NCBI GenBank assembly: GCA_008508345.1
Contig: QNGE01000883.1
Coordinates: forward strand, 131,418 to 195,417
Length of the DNA stretch: 64,000 nucleotides
Direction: 5' to 3'
DNA from: Paragonimus westermani
Taxonomy: Eukaryota; Platyhelminthes; Trematoda; Plagiorchiida; Troglotrematidae
This document shows, in pieces, positions 21,947-34,015 of this stretch (within the stretch, counting starts at the first letter, position 1; every line of letters starts with the position of its first letter). Below the pieces are notes generated by a model. It was not told the origin of the DNA. It was given only the letters and a program-made list of their open reading frames with translations, and searched no databases. The translations under genes were made by a program, and so were the position numbers.

Positions 21947-23420
21947 ACAAATTACCACGTTATATTGTCAAAAACATTCAGTAAAACAGTGAAAACAATT
22001 GTGATCATTCGAGTTGCACACAAATTGCTTGTCTATTCTTATGCCGATATTTAGACGTGTTTCACCGCAATAAGTGAGAACAGTTTTCTGAATGGTTGGT
22101 TTCATCAGTGGCGCTGTGCTCCGCTCCGTCTTTTAACGAAACATCGAGTGGGTTTGATGAAAGCTGCAAAATTGTGTTGCTTGAACCCGTTGGTTTTCTC
22201 GTGATGATTTGTACCCCTTAAAGTCGAGTACTATCATGCAACGAAATTAGCGCACAGTTGGTTGTTCAATGGTAAGCCTATTCTACATTATTTGTATTGA
22301 GTTGCACGACAACCTTTCCAATCTTATTGCCTAGGTGAAACACTAAACAGTAGGCGATTCCCAAAGCTGATTATCATACTGTTTGAAACGATTGTTTCCT
22401 GCTCCAAACTTGAACGGGGTAAATGATGATTCGTATTACACCGGTTGTGCTTCAACAGTGTTCGGTACAGCGTTTTGTTGCAAATCAGTGTAACGTAATA
22501 CATGTTAAAAGAACAACGTTCAAAACGTGAACGGTTGTTATCCAGGCATCAATGTGACAAATAGCCCAATTTGCCCGCACAAATTAGGACGGCACTGTCT
22601 GGCTGCGTTTGTTGCCGCATAGACTGAAGCTGTTTGTGTAGGGCTGAGAACAAAAATGCTGTGTTAGGTCAGTTACGCGTTGCGACATCCACAATCAGAT
22701 ACCTGGTTTGGCTTTCTAGGTGACACCCAGGCCTGGCAACAGGCTGAAGACTAGGGAACAGTCTTCCATGTCAGGTTTAGGTGTGAAGTGAGTGGGAGCC
22801 TTCTAGCAAACCAACAATCGAAAACAGAGTGCGATACACTATAATGGCATGGTGGATTCACAGACAAAAACACTCTAACTGCTCTACGATATGATCCATG
22901 CTATCCCAACGATTTTTTTTTTCAAATTTACTGTGTGACAACATAACGGCTCCCGGACAGCGTGCTGTGCCTAATGCCTGAGAACAGCTCATGTCCAAGC
23001 AATCAGTATCAAGTCCCTGGGTAGACGTGCGAATTATCGTGGTAATGACCAGCTGCAGTGGGCGAGAAAAGGTGTGTCGGGTATTTCGAATGGCTGGATC
23101 TATGTAAACGACACATGAACTAATCTGGTCACTCGCTGCCAACAAGAGGAGGTGGAGGTCATACCGACCTTGTTGATCTTGCACTCCTTGGCTGGGCAGA
23201 TGTCCTACACCAATTCTGCCCTGCCATGAAACCTCATCCACGGCGCATCGAGCATCTTTGCTGGATCAACTCCATGCGAGTGAAGTATGAACCTCATCAC
23301 AAACTTTGTGCCTCGCCCCTTTTCTTCAGAGTTGAGCTACTCTGAGCCGTATGCTTGGGACGACTTCGGTTTAACCTCTTTCTTCGGTTTTAAAGGCGGG
23401 AATGTAATGTGTGTGCGCCA
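21947..23420. other. No gene recognised
   Basis: This 1.5-kb interval includes a 127-codon minus-strand frame (22858-23241) without a family motif, which I treat as chance. Confidence 0.4.
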
Positions 23421-23538
23421 AAACGTCTCACTACTAACAGTGCGCGATAACCTCTGGCCTAGGATTCCACCACATGTACGACGTTAAAGCACATTTTATA
23501 TATCTCTAGGATGTAGTGCGCAGTTGTACACCGCTTCT
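23421..23538 (+). repeat. Direct repeat R2, copy a (118 bp)
   Basis: It recurs at 25445-25562 with identical length, no indels and 11 differences counted by eye (about 91% identity), nearly all transitions. It begins AAACGTCTCACTACTAACAG. There is no open frame of note and no TG...CA ends. Confidence 0.9.
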
Positions 23539-25444
23539 GAAAATGTGACCACGGAATGTATCACACAGAGAACAGCTGCTGATTATGGAAGAATCACTAG
23601 TATCGCACCGGTGTCAAAGGAAGTTACGCCCAAATCTCTGCCGATTTGAAGTTAAAAGTTTCGGAGGTGATTCTTTCTGAGCACCTATTACTGCAATATA
23701 AACGTTGATCCACATGAGTTTGTTTATCGTCCCGTGTTGACACATTCTCCTGGCCTCCTCACGCAATCCTTTGCTCCAGGAATGCTGGATTTGGTGAAGT
23801 TCGTTTGGTACGTTTGTTACTCTGTGCTTGGTGCAATGCGAAACGTTGTATTCGTTGAGGCAAGTTTGCTTTGTTTGCAGAAATCAGATCCCAAATTTGC
23901 TTTCACGCAGCCCTTTTGCTGTGCACAATGAGCAGTCCTGGTGATTGTTGTGCCAGAACCCTAAGTATAAACTGCGTGTTTTCATCCCTTTTATAACTAT
24001 TACTGCTTATCTTTTACAAATTTCTTGGTATTGGTGAACTCTCTATCACCTTCGTCTCCACTCGAGTGTTTCACTCAGTTCACTTCACAATGACTGGTGG
24101 CAAGTTGCGGATTCTTCTCCGGTTTCTCTGTTTGGAACGCCCTTTCCGCTGAGTAATTGCAGTATCCTGTTAATTTACGATCAAGGTAAGATAGCAATTT
24201 ACTGTAATTTTGTCACTAGCAATGATGGGAAGGTTCTATTATCATCTCTAGGCATAAGTTTCTCAACCAACTCATAATATCGCCAACTGCTTAATCTTTT
24301 TCTAAATTACGTGCTTAACTAATCGAAGATCTTCTCCACTAGTCTCGATTTTGCGTGATCTGCTAGATGCAGGTAATTTCCCACTCTTCTCTTTTCATCC
24401 CATGTTTATACGGTTCTTCATTACACTTTAATTAGCACGCATTCTTTTTGCTTCCGAAACGTTTACAACGGAATTGACCACAGGGTTGAATTAAAAACTT
24501 TACTAAGTATTCTGTTTGAGGAAAGTACACTCGTGTAAAGGCTTAATATCCATATCCCAAGATGCATGAAGGAATTCCTTAACATGACTTGAATTCGACA
24601 CCATTCAGACTTGCTACTCTCGATACTTAGTCACTTATTCAGATACAGCACTAAGCAATTCTTGCAAGTGCATCGAAAAACTCCGTTATCCATATATACT
24701 GTCTCGCAAAAACACACCTTCAGGACTGTCAGGTAATACACATTATATTTCCAATCTCCGTCAGCTGCTCTACAATGTCCGCGTAATGTACGCTTGTCTA
24801 CAGACTGTGCAGTTCATGCCACTAGCCACTGGTGGTGTTGGAATTGATCTAACCACGTACATTGAGCAGGTGCTACTTGACTTGGTGCTGATATACTCAC
24901 GTGTGCACTTGGGTTATCGACAGACAGCCACCGCTACTACTATCTGTTGGTTTTTGGGCATACGCTCCCATTGATTGTGGTCCCATTGTAGTCATACATG
25001 AAATTTACAATCAACCCACTAAAATTCTGCACTCTATGCTGCACACAGACGTTGTAGTGCTACCTTAACTCTTGGGTAAACTTGATAACTGCTAACGAGC
25101 ATGACTTAGGTGACCCGCAAGCCCAAATTAATAGCCGAACATACTATAGTGAACATTTATCGTGGTTCTATGCTGATAAAGATCCGGTTCTAACGAGCAC
25201 TTATTCTCAGCATCTTAGACCACAATGCACCATCTGGTGATTCACATCGCCAAGTCAGTCATGGATAAAGGTTGATCATATAGGTGTCAGCTATCAATGA
25301 CAGCTGCTTTCAAGTCCGCAAATAAACCCGAAGCACTCGTGTGGATTTAGGTCATGCACTGGCCTGACCCATATTTGCTCTGCACTCTTGGAGACCACAT
25401 CGAGGTCGAACACGAAAGTGATGCGCCTAATCTAAAAGAGATCT
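23539..25444. other. Between the R2 copies; no gene recognised
   Basis: 1.9 kb, with frames at 23734-23931 and 24786-24974 but no family motif. No reverse transcriptase, integrase or protease motif was seen, so there is no support for R2 being LTRs of an element in this interval. Confidence 0.4.
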
Positions 25445-25562
25445 AAACGTCTCACTACTAACAGTGCGCGCTAACCTCTAGCCCAAGATTCCACCAAATG
25501 TACGACGTTAAAGTACATTTTACACGTCTCTAGGATGTAGTGCGCAATTGTACACTGCTTCT
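25445..25562 (+). repeat. Direct repeat R2, copy b (118 bp)
   Basis: Second copy of R2, see 23421-23538. The match ends abruptly at ...CTGCTTCT, after which the two flanks are unrelated. Confidence 0.9.
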
Positions 25563-26039
25563 TATCGTCCAACTGTTCGTCCAACTGGCAACCCTTACGT
25601 TTCTATGTGACCACTTAGCCGGAATACTTCATTCTCCAGCAAGTGTAAGTTAAGTCACAAGGCTACCTGCTTGAACAGAAAAAAGCAACTGAAAGGTAAT
25701 CGAAGTGCCTTGCAGACACCGTGATATAATATAAAACATGCTACTTCGAATGAAACCTCTGACATATTCAATATCCTATCGAAACAGTAGGTTTCAGAAA
25801 ATAAAATTTAAACCAGACAACCAGCAAATCTAGTGTTTAACCTATTCCTAAATTGCAAACATGCTTAGGATGTTGGGCTATGCATTTTCGATAGCAGTTC
25901 AACTGGTCATCCGTGCCATTAGTTATTCCATCGGGAGTCTTTTGCATGGAAGCAGAATTCTCAATTGACATCAATTTCATGAAACGTCACAGTACACCCT
26001 GTCAAGCCGAATTCCCTCTTGCTCTTTTTATTAACGGGG
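25563..26039. other. No clear signal upstream of LINE B
   Basis: Roughly 480 bp in the place where the upstream part of LINE B would be expected. I could not recognise endonuclease motifs here. Confidence 0.35.
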
Positions 26040-26205
26040 CTTGAACTAAGTCAAAGAGCTGACCGATGCACTTCAAAAATTTGAGCTGGTAAAATTGGGC
26101 CAAATAGCTATGGTATAGCTAACCTCATTTCAATTTCCAAAAAGGTATCAAGTCTTATTCCTAATGCATAGAAGCTGTTTTTAGGCATTGTAGCTTTCGA
26201 ACCTA

Positions 26206-26394
26206 AACGCGATGCTTGATTGGCATATCCGTGAGAACAATGCTGTGTTTCACCGTAGTTTTAGCTGCACTACTCACAACTTCACACCCTGCCGGTTACT
26301 TCAGCACCGCCATCCCTTCAGAAATCCAAGGCTCGTTGCATTCCTGAACATCAGAGAAACCTTTATTCTCGTTGATAGAGCTTACAGTTCGTGA
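26206..26394 (+). pseudogene. LINE B reverse transcriptase fragment
   Basis: The frame contains IRENNAVFHRSFSCTTHNF, then LLQHRHPF, and ends with RNPRLVAFLNIRETFILVDRAY. It aligns with the RTE-type block 'REEQAGFR-x-GR-x-C-x-D-x-IFTLRQ-x-LE-x-RH-x-F-x-RPT-x-V-x-FLD-x-x-x-AFDSVDR'. The first catalytic Asp (FLD) is replaced by Asn (FLN), and AFDSVDR reads TFILVDR. A stop follows after SS. Confidence 0.8.
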
Positions 26395-27354
26395 CTTTTT
26401 ATCGAGGGGGCAAGCTTCTATCTTAAAGGGTTATTTTTTCAGATCTACGGCCGGGTTAGGACACTTGTCACCGCAGTACCGGCAGTGCGATGTGATTTCT
26501 TAGCACCTCTTTCTTGTCTGATATGATGATAGACGGCATCCCACAGTGCAATTAAACGGACCGCGCATATGAAGATGCAGCAATGTTCCTGATCGCCCGA
26601 CCTAAAGATAAAGTGCATTCGGAAGACAGTACGCTAATCTGTGAGTTTTCGTGGGAAGCCCATCAAATCTTTGACAGAGTGGAATTTATAGTTCGTCACT
26701 GTGATAAGGCCTTTACAACTATTAAATCAGATACACTGTTGGCAGAGTGCTGTTCATGCTCTGAATTTCGGCGATGAATCGTTGGAACAGATCGAGAAAT
26801 TCTTGAACTCCGGGAGTTGTATTGTAAAGCACTTTCTTTTTCTGGTGTTGACTGCCAATGTTTCACTTCTGTACAGAGAGGATTTTTGCACCAGTTTTTA
26901 TATGTTGTTCTGATTGCGTAAATTTACCTTTCGGAACAATAAAAATTCATCCGAACCAGTCTGCTGTTCTCTGTGTTTGGTTAATCACTTGATATTACAC
27001 GGGCCTTCCATCCAATGATTTCAGGTCCGTCGCACTGAAACCATCGTCTTAACTCTGATCTTGCTTCAGCAACCTATGTGGGACTCCACAAAATCTGTGT
27101 TTCTCGGACGTTGATAGTTTGCAGTAATTGTGGTGGTCATTGTAAGCAAACGTGAATAACTTCTGTGAATTCAGTCCGTTGATTACCATAACTTGTATGA
27201 TTTCCTTAACTTCTGTACTGTATTCCTTCGTTTTTGCTATCACTGACAGTCTGGTGAGGTACGCTCATATTCAGTTAGGCTATTTAATGACCTATATGTG
27301 ACCAATTCACCATCAGCGATGATGGGTGCCAGACGGGATCAGAAGCAGTATAAA

Positions 27355-27850
27355 TGAAGCTCAGATGACGTTTATTACCTTACGCCATTTGTGACACTGA
27401 CGTGAATTTTGGTTTGAAAACTAAGATTGCGTCAGCACTGTAAAAGCGATCTTATTGTCTGGCCAGAAAACCACAGTGTTTGTTTCCGATCAACGGTATC
27501 TCCAAAGCAGTAACGATACGCAATGACAATGCCATGTCACCGGCGATGAAGTTCGTTATACTGTCTTCGGAACCAGCCAACTCCGTCAACCCTTATGCAT
27601 GATGATCTCATCTCACAGGCTGAGTTTCCTTAGATGTAGCTCACGAATGCCTACCTTCTGCCTGCTAGGCCATGTCTCGTTCGTAACTTATGGGTTTGGA
27701 TGAAACAGCATTTTGATGATCAGCGGTTCTGGGTATGAAGGTACTGACACAGATGTATTTGTCACTAGAGTATCCTCCGCTTCCAGGATGAGGTGCAAAT
27801 AACGATGTATATCTCCGCGTGAGGACGCCGTCTGACATAGAAAGGAATAA
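27355..27850 (+). pseudogene. LINE B C-terminal remnant
   Basis: Pieces in shifting frames read EAQMTFITLRHL (family: KA-x-x-AFANLRHLW), STVKAILLSGQKTTVFVSDQ (family: SVRAVLLYGCETWPL-x-x-ED), and MKVLTQMYLSLEYPPLPG followed, after a stop, by DVYLRV (family: MKTLTS-x-L-x-x-VG-x-x-RLPGWGPRD). They occur in the family's order and at about the expected spacing. Confidence 0.7.
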
Positions 27851-27930
27851 AAGTTATTGACGATCGTATTATAAATTTCGTATGGACTGTTCTGATGTCT
27901 TTTTCTTATTTTTGCCTACGTTTTTTGTTT

Positions 27931-30900
27931 ATCCTCCGTAATCCATACCTCTTCCGCACTTCTTTTGGAATGTATGCCGCTTTTTATTAAGTTTATCACA
28001 TCGGGTATGCATATGTGTATATAAATATGGGTGTTGCCCGTTAATAAATCTTGGTCAATGAACTCGTCATCCTCTCACCGTTCATTGTCATGCTGCTCAT
28101 ATTTGAACCGTCCGATGTACGACAGCAATGATCTTAATAAATGTTCAGTTCCAAAATTCCTGTGGCCTAATCAACATCTCCGAAACTGTCCACCCTACTA
28201 GGTAACCCTGCAGCATCCACCTCCAAGTAGACTTCAATGACAAATTGAACGTCTATCTTCCAGTTTACATTCGTTCAAAGGAAAATATTTCTAGTCAGTT
28301 ACGGTTACAATATCGTTAGAAAGACAGTCAGTTACGAACTATTTGAAATCCCGATTAAAAGTCCGACGAGCCGTTTCACCACAATAAAGTTTGTGTCAAA
28401 CGACCGTCCTTTCATTGTTAGCCACCGGCGACAAATATAGTTCGTTAAATTCCATGTGAAAATTGACTCTTACTCCTCGACAGTGAACTTATAAAGCCTC
28501 CCGTGTAAAGCGGAGCGGTCGCACCTCAAGTTCTGTTCAGTCACAAACTACATAGGCTAAGCATTTTCAGGTCAAACGGCATGGTTTCGAAACAATTGAG
28601 GTCGGGGCTTCAATGATCATGTGTTCATATGTTTACTGTACGAGGTTAAGTTAAAAAAAGTGGGAAAATTTAGCACAAATTTGTTTATGTCATTTGAACA
28701 CGGCAACCGAATACAATGCAAGCTGTCAGGCAAAAACCAAAGTTATCCTCAACAAACAAACTAATTGGTGCCGTTAATCTCCTTTTCAAGTGAGAAACGA
28801 CAATTGAGCTGTTGGTGAGGGCGCCCAAGTATTTTGAAGGTTTGTTTCCGAAGTATGGTGTGTGCGCGATGACGGCAATTCAGCAGTGGATCACGCAGGA
28901 TAAAACCATATTGTCGGTCATTCAGTCAGAATGTTTACACATCCTGGTGATCAGCCAGCTTTTGTATATAACCATCTGCTTATCCGTGGCAAACATCACA
29001 TATTAGTAATAAGAAGATTCGATTGTCAGATGATCCATGTGAACAGTATCCTTTCGAATTGAACGGCAGCCTGAATAATGATTCCAATTATTCTCTTACA
29101 TTCAAAGACGTTCCCCAAAGATATTGGGCTATTGAATACTGACAGGTCTCTGGTCATCAATTTCAGCTACCACAATGTTGATATCCGAGGTAATAAAAAC
29201 TGCATACGTTGTCCGTACTCGTCTACTGTCCTTCTATCAATCGGACTCACAACGTAAAACAATGGGTTTGTGAATGCCAACAAACGTTACTGACCTATGT
29301 TTGCTGACTTTCTTGATTTTCCTGGTAAATATTTCCTCGTTTATTTAGATTTATTCGAAATGATGGCCGAACACGGAAATCAAACCTTACCCATCACACT
29401 GTTCTGTTATGATATGCTCTAAAACTGGTTGGTGAATATCCTTCCTTGATAAAATTCTTTAAGTTCCACACGATTAATTGAGAAACTTTCACGTGCCTTT
29501 TCGACAGACGTGAATTATACATTTATAGATTAGTCAGTATTTTGTAGCTCACAGCGTTGTACAGCCGCCCGCACGAAATGTAATATGCTGAGATGAATAA
29601 CTGGACAAACGCACTTCAGACGAGAGTAAATCACAACACCTAAGTAACATGTGACGAAGTACCCCAATCAGAGCATGCGGAATTTATAAATGATGGTTGC
29701 CCGACATATCTAATTATGCTTATACACCAAGATTGTTGTCACATATTAGCGGTGATCTCTACAGTGATTTGCGGTGTAAGCACTAAGTGGACACGCATAG
29801 CACTCTCGTCATGACAACCATGAGTAAAACTCAGCAGAGTGACAATCATACGGTTCTGGCTTTTCGTTCAACGCAGAAAATATTGCATGCTCTTTTGCCT
29901 ATAAAAGATTAACATGTCAAAGCATACCGACATTTTTACGGACAAAAAAACAGGGTAGTGTGGACAGGAGCATATGTATTAGTCACGGCCAGACGACCAC
30001 ATTTTTCTGATACTCCTTTCTGCATCAGTGAATAGAACCTAATCAACACACCCCAAATATGAATCTTTCCAGCTAACAGAAAGTACGGTTTGTTAAAGAA
30101 TGCGTTCTCTTATCTTGTAGTACCATGTAAACTCTCATTATCTCATTCCGGAATGCACACTTATGTACATTTATTTAAAAGTACTTCATGAGTTAGTCAA
30201 AACAGTCGAACTGATCAGGTGTTGGTTCAACATTTACGGGTTTGATAGAAACAACTCATATTTTCAGTTTCATCCATTCACTTGATAGGGCTATGGGTGA
30301 GATTTTCAACAGAAAAAACTTCCGATTCACGTTAGGCAAAAATAGTTCTTGGTAAAACGTCATACCACACAAACTCTGACTTCAATAATCTCCTCTTAGT
30401 GTGGAAAACCCACCAGACAAGTTTTGAAAATTTCGTTATTAAACCTTTCTGGTTTACTTAAAAATGAACAACAGACTTTGAGGTTTGCCTTCATTTTAGA
30501 AACAAACGCTTTGGCGCTAAACTCTGTGCGAAGACTGTTCTTGTACCTTTAGGTTCTTGGAAACTTTACAGAACCTGATTACCAAAACGTACGTCAGTCA
30601 TCACCTTGTTTGTCCTCATATTTGTGCTTTTATGGATTGTAAAAGAATCATTTAAATTAGCTCTCATTTGTACAATTGTACAGTATTTTACTTTCTGGCA
30701 ATGTGCTCCATCAAGACTCCCAAAAGAAGCAAACTTCATTCGCTCATAAACAACTATAACGTTACCGACGAGTTATTGGCCACATAATTTGAACAACGCT
30801 CACGTCTGACCGAAGCTTTCATATTCGGGTGGACTATTCAGCTTGACCACTTTTTAAAAATAGCATTGCACTTGGAAAGTTTTATGTAAGTGGAGATTTC

Positions 30901-30950
30901 ACTCTGACTCATACGTCCTAGTCACGAGGGCTATGGGTGGAGGTTATCAA
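27931..30950. other. No gene recognised; starts with LINE-tail-like pyrimidine-rich DNA
   Basis: The first 100 bases look like a LINE 3' untranslated region, with ATGTGTATATAAATATGG near 28013. The remaining 2.9 kb has only short frames with no recognised motif. Confidence 0.4.
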
Positions 30951-31190
30951 ACAGCAACTGTATCTCCTGTTGAACAGAGCAAGCAGTGTAATTGTTACAC
31001 ACAAGGGAATGTGGTCGGGTTTTTAGATATGACAACTCGGTCATGCCTAATGTGAGGTCAGTGGAGCAATAAATCGGAGTTCAGATATCGGCCGTGACAA
31101 GTGTATGCACTAATGACCAGTTCTAGCAACAGCAAAACTCCAGCCTGGTCTTTGTTTTCGATTAGGATTATCTGAAAATTCAATATGAAT
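30951..31190 (+). mobile_element. tRNA-derived SINE, old copy with internal deletion
   Basis: The 5' module (AGCAACTGTATCTCCTG, then ACACACAAGGGAATGTGGTC) and the head GACAACTCGGTCATGCCTAATGTGAGGTCA match the copy at 55430. The segment between the A and B boxes is largely deleted, and the later part (AAACTCCAGCCTGGTC) is diverged. Confidence 0.75.
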
Positions 31191-31453
31191 GTACGGGCCA
31201 AGATTATCTGTGAGTGATATTCAGTTTGAACAACGTACCTAAAGTCTACTCGATCAAAAGGAAAGTCTGGTTAGTGTCGTAAAACGGGAGAGGTCATGTG
31301 GTCAACATTTTTAGGAGAGGCACTAGCAACTCAGCTTCAACTGTATGTTGGTTGCCGAGGAAAGTTAACTACCAAAAAACGGATGTCCCTATAGAGAACA
31401 TTTATGAGGAGCATTCTGCAGTACGGAACACGAAAAAATTTTTGCTAACTTAC
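31191..31453. other. No gene recognised between the SINE and the next exon candidate
   Basis: On the minus strand this would be intron just after the candidate donor at 31453. No other signal is seen. Confidence 0.35.
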
Positions 31454-31678
31454 CTGTGACATTTGGTCAGAACAGGAACTAATACTTTTTGGTTTAGGTA
31501 AGTGAATGAACAAATTACATCCAAAGCAACGGGCGAGGCTTCCAGGGCGTAGTCTGCCATGTTTCCATTTCTTTACAACAGCTTCAACTGAATTGATAGA
31601 TGCATCTTTAGGCATGCCTTGACACTGATCTGTAGTAAGTCGATTGAGGCAAAATAAATGGCAAAGATCCATACACAT
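31454..31678 (-). CDS. Candidate coding exon with consensus splice donor
   Basis: Reading on the minus strand, an ATG at 31678 opens 75 codons that end exactly at CAG|GTAAGT, a perfect consensus donor, in phase 0. The product would be rich in Cys and basic residues: MCMDLCHLFCLNRLTTDQC near its start, KKWKHGRLRPGSLARCFGC in the middle, and a Ser-rich end before MSQ. The frame stays open upstream of the ATG to about 31730, so it may be internal with an unseen acceptor rather than a first exon. I do not recognise the family. Other minus-strand candidates lie upstream at 33355-34015 and could belong to the same gene, but phase continuity was not established. Confidence 0.4.
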
Positions 31679-33354
31679 AGTTCGCAGAGTCAGCAAACAA
31701 TTCGCTCTACTTTCTCTTAAGATTACCTATCAGTCTGTTCAGTTCAGTGAATTTTAAACAAAATTCCATAAAAATATACAATCCATTCACTTTATTTTGT
31801 TGTACCTGTAAATATAATGCATGACAATCCCATAGTCGCTAAACTTGATAATTTTCGTTATCATTTCGACTTGTTATTTTGTTGTTTTTTTTTAATAGAA
31901 TTTCGGGAATTCAGTTTGCTTCAAACTAAACATTATCTATAACTGATCACAACTGTTACTTTCGCCAAAGCCATTCCGATCACATCAGGATTCGTTCGTC
32001 AAGATCATTTAGAGGAATTATCACTGTCCACAGTACTGAGACTAAAATGTGAGACTAGTTGGTTTTCCAAGTTGTGAAAGATAAACACGATATATTTGGG
32101 CGAAATAACAACGTGAGTAAGTAGACGAGGAAGCTTCCTCGAAAATTTAATCTATGAGGACAAACGAAAAACCGTGTAGTTCACAATTAATCGCCGATTA
32201 GGTGTATAGCGCGGAAAAATAGTTAAAGACTTATCTTCAAGTTTTGTTGAACAAAACCACAGTCCGTTTACTTAGTCAGGTGAAAAGTGTAATTTATTGT
32301 ATTTCTCGTCGGAGGCTTTGTCTTAAAAGGATGGTTGGCTTCAGCTGCGCGGCGAATTTTGTACGTAGTCGGAGGTTTTCAAGGTTCTAGAATGGTGACT
32401 GCTCACTAACGATTAGAATAAATATTGAAGCAGTCGTAAGTCGGAATAGTTGTAAAACTAAGTCAACATACTGGTACTGGCCAACACATGGTTAAACTTC
32501 TCATGGAACAAGGGCCATCCACATAAGACAAACTTCATTTGTTTTGTGTTAGGAGTTCGGAGCAAACCACGAAAGTAACAAAGTGTTCGCATTTTCAACT
32601 TTTATCGCTCACTGAAACAAACAAATGTAATGCCGCAACCGCGATTCTTGTCACATTACTGGCGCTATCCATCTACTAGTGCAGCACCCCCTCGATGGTG
32701 TATTCTGGCACGATACACTTTGTAAGTGACCATTTGAGCACTTTCACATACGTAGTATGCACTGGATACTACATATCGAAATAAGTTAGGATGAACACTG
32801 TTCGATAGGTCACTGTTTCGTTGTCTTCTTCAAACACTCATACTTAAACGAGTTCCTCACAAGACCGCTTCTCCCTGTCGTTCAACCTCAACGCCTCTTG
32901 TTTTGTTACCACTGAACCATATTCACGGATTTTCCGGTAATTCAATTCTTGCAGCTACCTTCCGCCTTCGAGAGCGAATTTCACTGGAAGCGATATGCAT
33001 GCTCCTGTAAGCTAGGGGTAAACTGTAGGAGATAGGTTACAATTGATCAATAAAGTGGCTGTGATTGTACAGTTGTGCGACGTACCTGCAAGCAAACAGT
33101 CAATAAATATCGATGAGTTAACGAATGAGTTTGGAAGACTCAACTTGAAAACGTACTGTGCTTAATAACTACGTCTTTCACTCAGATCTGTAAAAATGTA
33201 GTCTGTTGTCTGAGATCAGTGCGCTCTTCACGATGTAAAGATTCACTGAAATCGTACTGACAGATAGTTGTAACCTACATATGCTGGTGTCGTTTTTCAT
33301 AGGAAGAGGTTAACTGCATTTTAATGTTTCTTTGGCAGCCCTACTCAAACTTAC
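31679..33354. other. No exon recognised; possible intron of a minus-strand gene
   Basis: 1.7 kb of AT-rich sequence. A strong-looking acceptor on the plus strand (T-run then TTTAATAG near 31900) has no convincing open frame after it. Confidence 0.35.
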
Positions 33355-33538
33355 TTGCTCTTGCATATTTAAAGAGTGACCGGATACAGTTATACTGATA
33401 TTTGATCCAGGTTGATATCTACCTACGATATTGACAGGGAGTAAGAAATTGATCATGGAACTGGACGTTTTGTAAACATACAACTGCCATGTAATACGAC
33501 TGAACTCGAGTTCACACGCCTCCTTCATACTGATTACC
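33355..33538 (-). CDS. Candidate internal exon, unrecognised protein
   Basis: On the minus strand the sequence TTAAAAATTGTTCAG precedes a 184-nt stretch that ends at GAGCAA|GTAAGT. It opens with one base of a split codon and finishes in phase 0. The frame gives 61 residues with alternating hydrophobic segments (ITWQLYVYKTSSSMINFLL, then VNIVGRYQPGSNISITVSG) suggestive of beta structure. No family is recognised. The same strand also carries open frames at 33534-33785 and 33791-34015, one of which overlaps this acceptor, so only one of the alternatives can be used in a given transcript. Confidence 0.35.
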
Positions 33539-34015
33539 CTGAACAATTTTTAAAAGCGAGAATGTCAACACGCAACCGGTTGACGGAATCTTGAAAACGC
33601 TGTGTCAGGAGAACAAAGTCAGCTTTCGAACAGCGCTTCAGGCGACCTACTTCACTAGTTGGGTGGAAAACTAGACTGTTTGGGGAAATTTGCTCACAAA
33701 GCCTCCGATTAATTTTTGGTCGTTTGATTTTTTCTCTAATTTTGAGTCTGCCATTAACCCATTCTCCGCAGCTCCTAAATAGCATTCATCCTACAAATAT
33801 GGTTCGAAGCAGAGTGATAAACCAAGACACCGTGCCCTGTTCACAATCACTTCTAAACAGGCTATTCGAACTGAGATGTGTTCATCTATCCTAGTGACTT
33901 TGTAGATCAGATGGAAGAGAGCTTCCCGTATTTGGGCATGCCATTTCCTTCGCATCTGTTTCCGTTGTTTCTGTGATATCATGCGGACGTTTTTTTGCAT
34001 GGGCCTAGTGTACAC
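33534..34015 (-). other. Two adjoining minus-strand open frames, possible further exon(s)
   Basis: Two frames run back to back. The first, 34015-33791, has a basic start (QKQRKQMRRKWHAQIREALF) and ends in TAG. The second, 33785-33534, begins MLFRSCGEWVNGRLK and is very basic for 25 residues. Together with 33355-33538, nearly 0.7 kb of the minus strand stays open. Neither frame has a recognised domain, and the TAG between them would need an intron, a frame change or a pseudogene explanation. Confidence 0.2.

Larger units (their letters stand above)
26040..27930 (+). mobile_element. LINE B: decayed RTE-like LINE (reverse transcriptase and C-terminus)
   Basis: Islands of similarity lie in the right order on the plus strand. 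They are NSYGIANLISISKKVSSLI near 26104 (family: NYRGISL), a 63-codon reverse transcriptase piece at 26206-26394, a possible VRQGC-like remnant near 26850, and C-terminal pieces at 27355-27850. The element is interrupted by many stops and frame changes and is inactive. The C-terminal pieces match the same family type as the remnant at 62.4-63.4 kb. A pyrimidine-rich block (27895-27990) resembling the one after 63420 follows. Confidence 0.75.

Noticed and set aside
22858..23241. 127-codon minus-strand frame
   Set aside because: No domain resemblance and no splice context; composition looks unstructured.
23421..25562. R2 pair as LTRs of a retrotransposon
   Set aside because: No TG...CA ends, no flanking duplication identified and no protease, reverse transcriptase or integrase motif in the 1.9 kb between.
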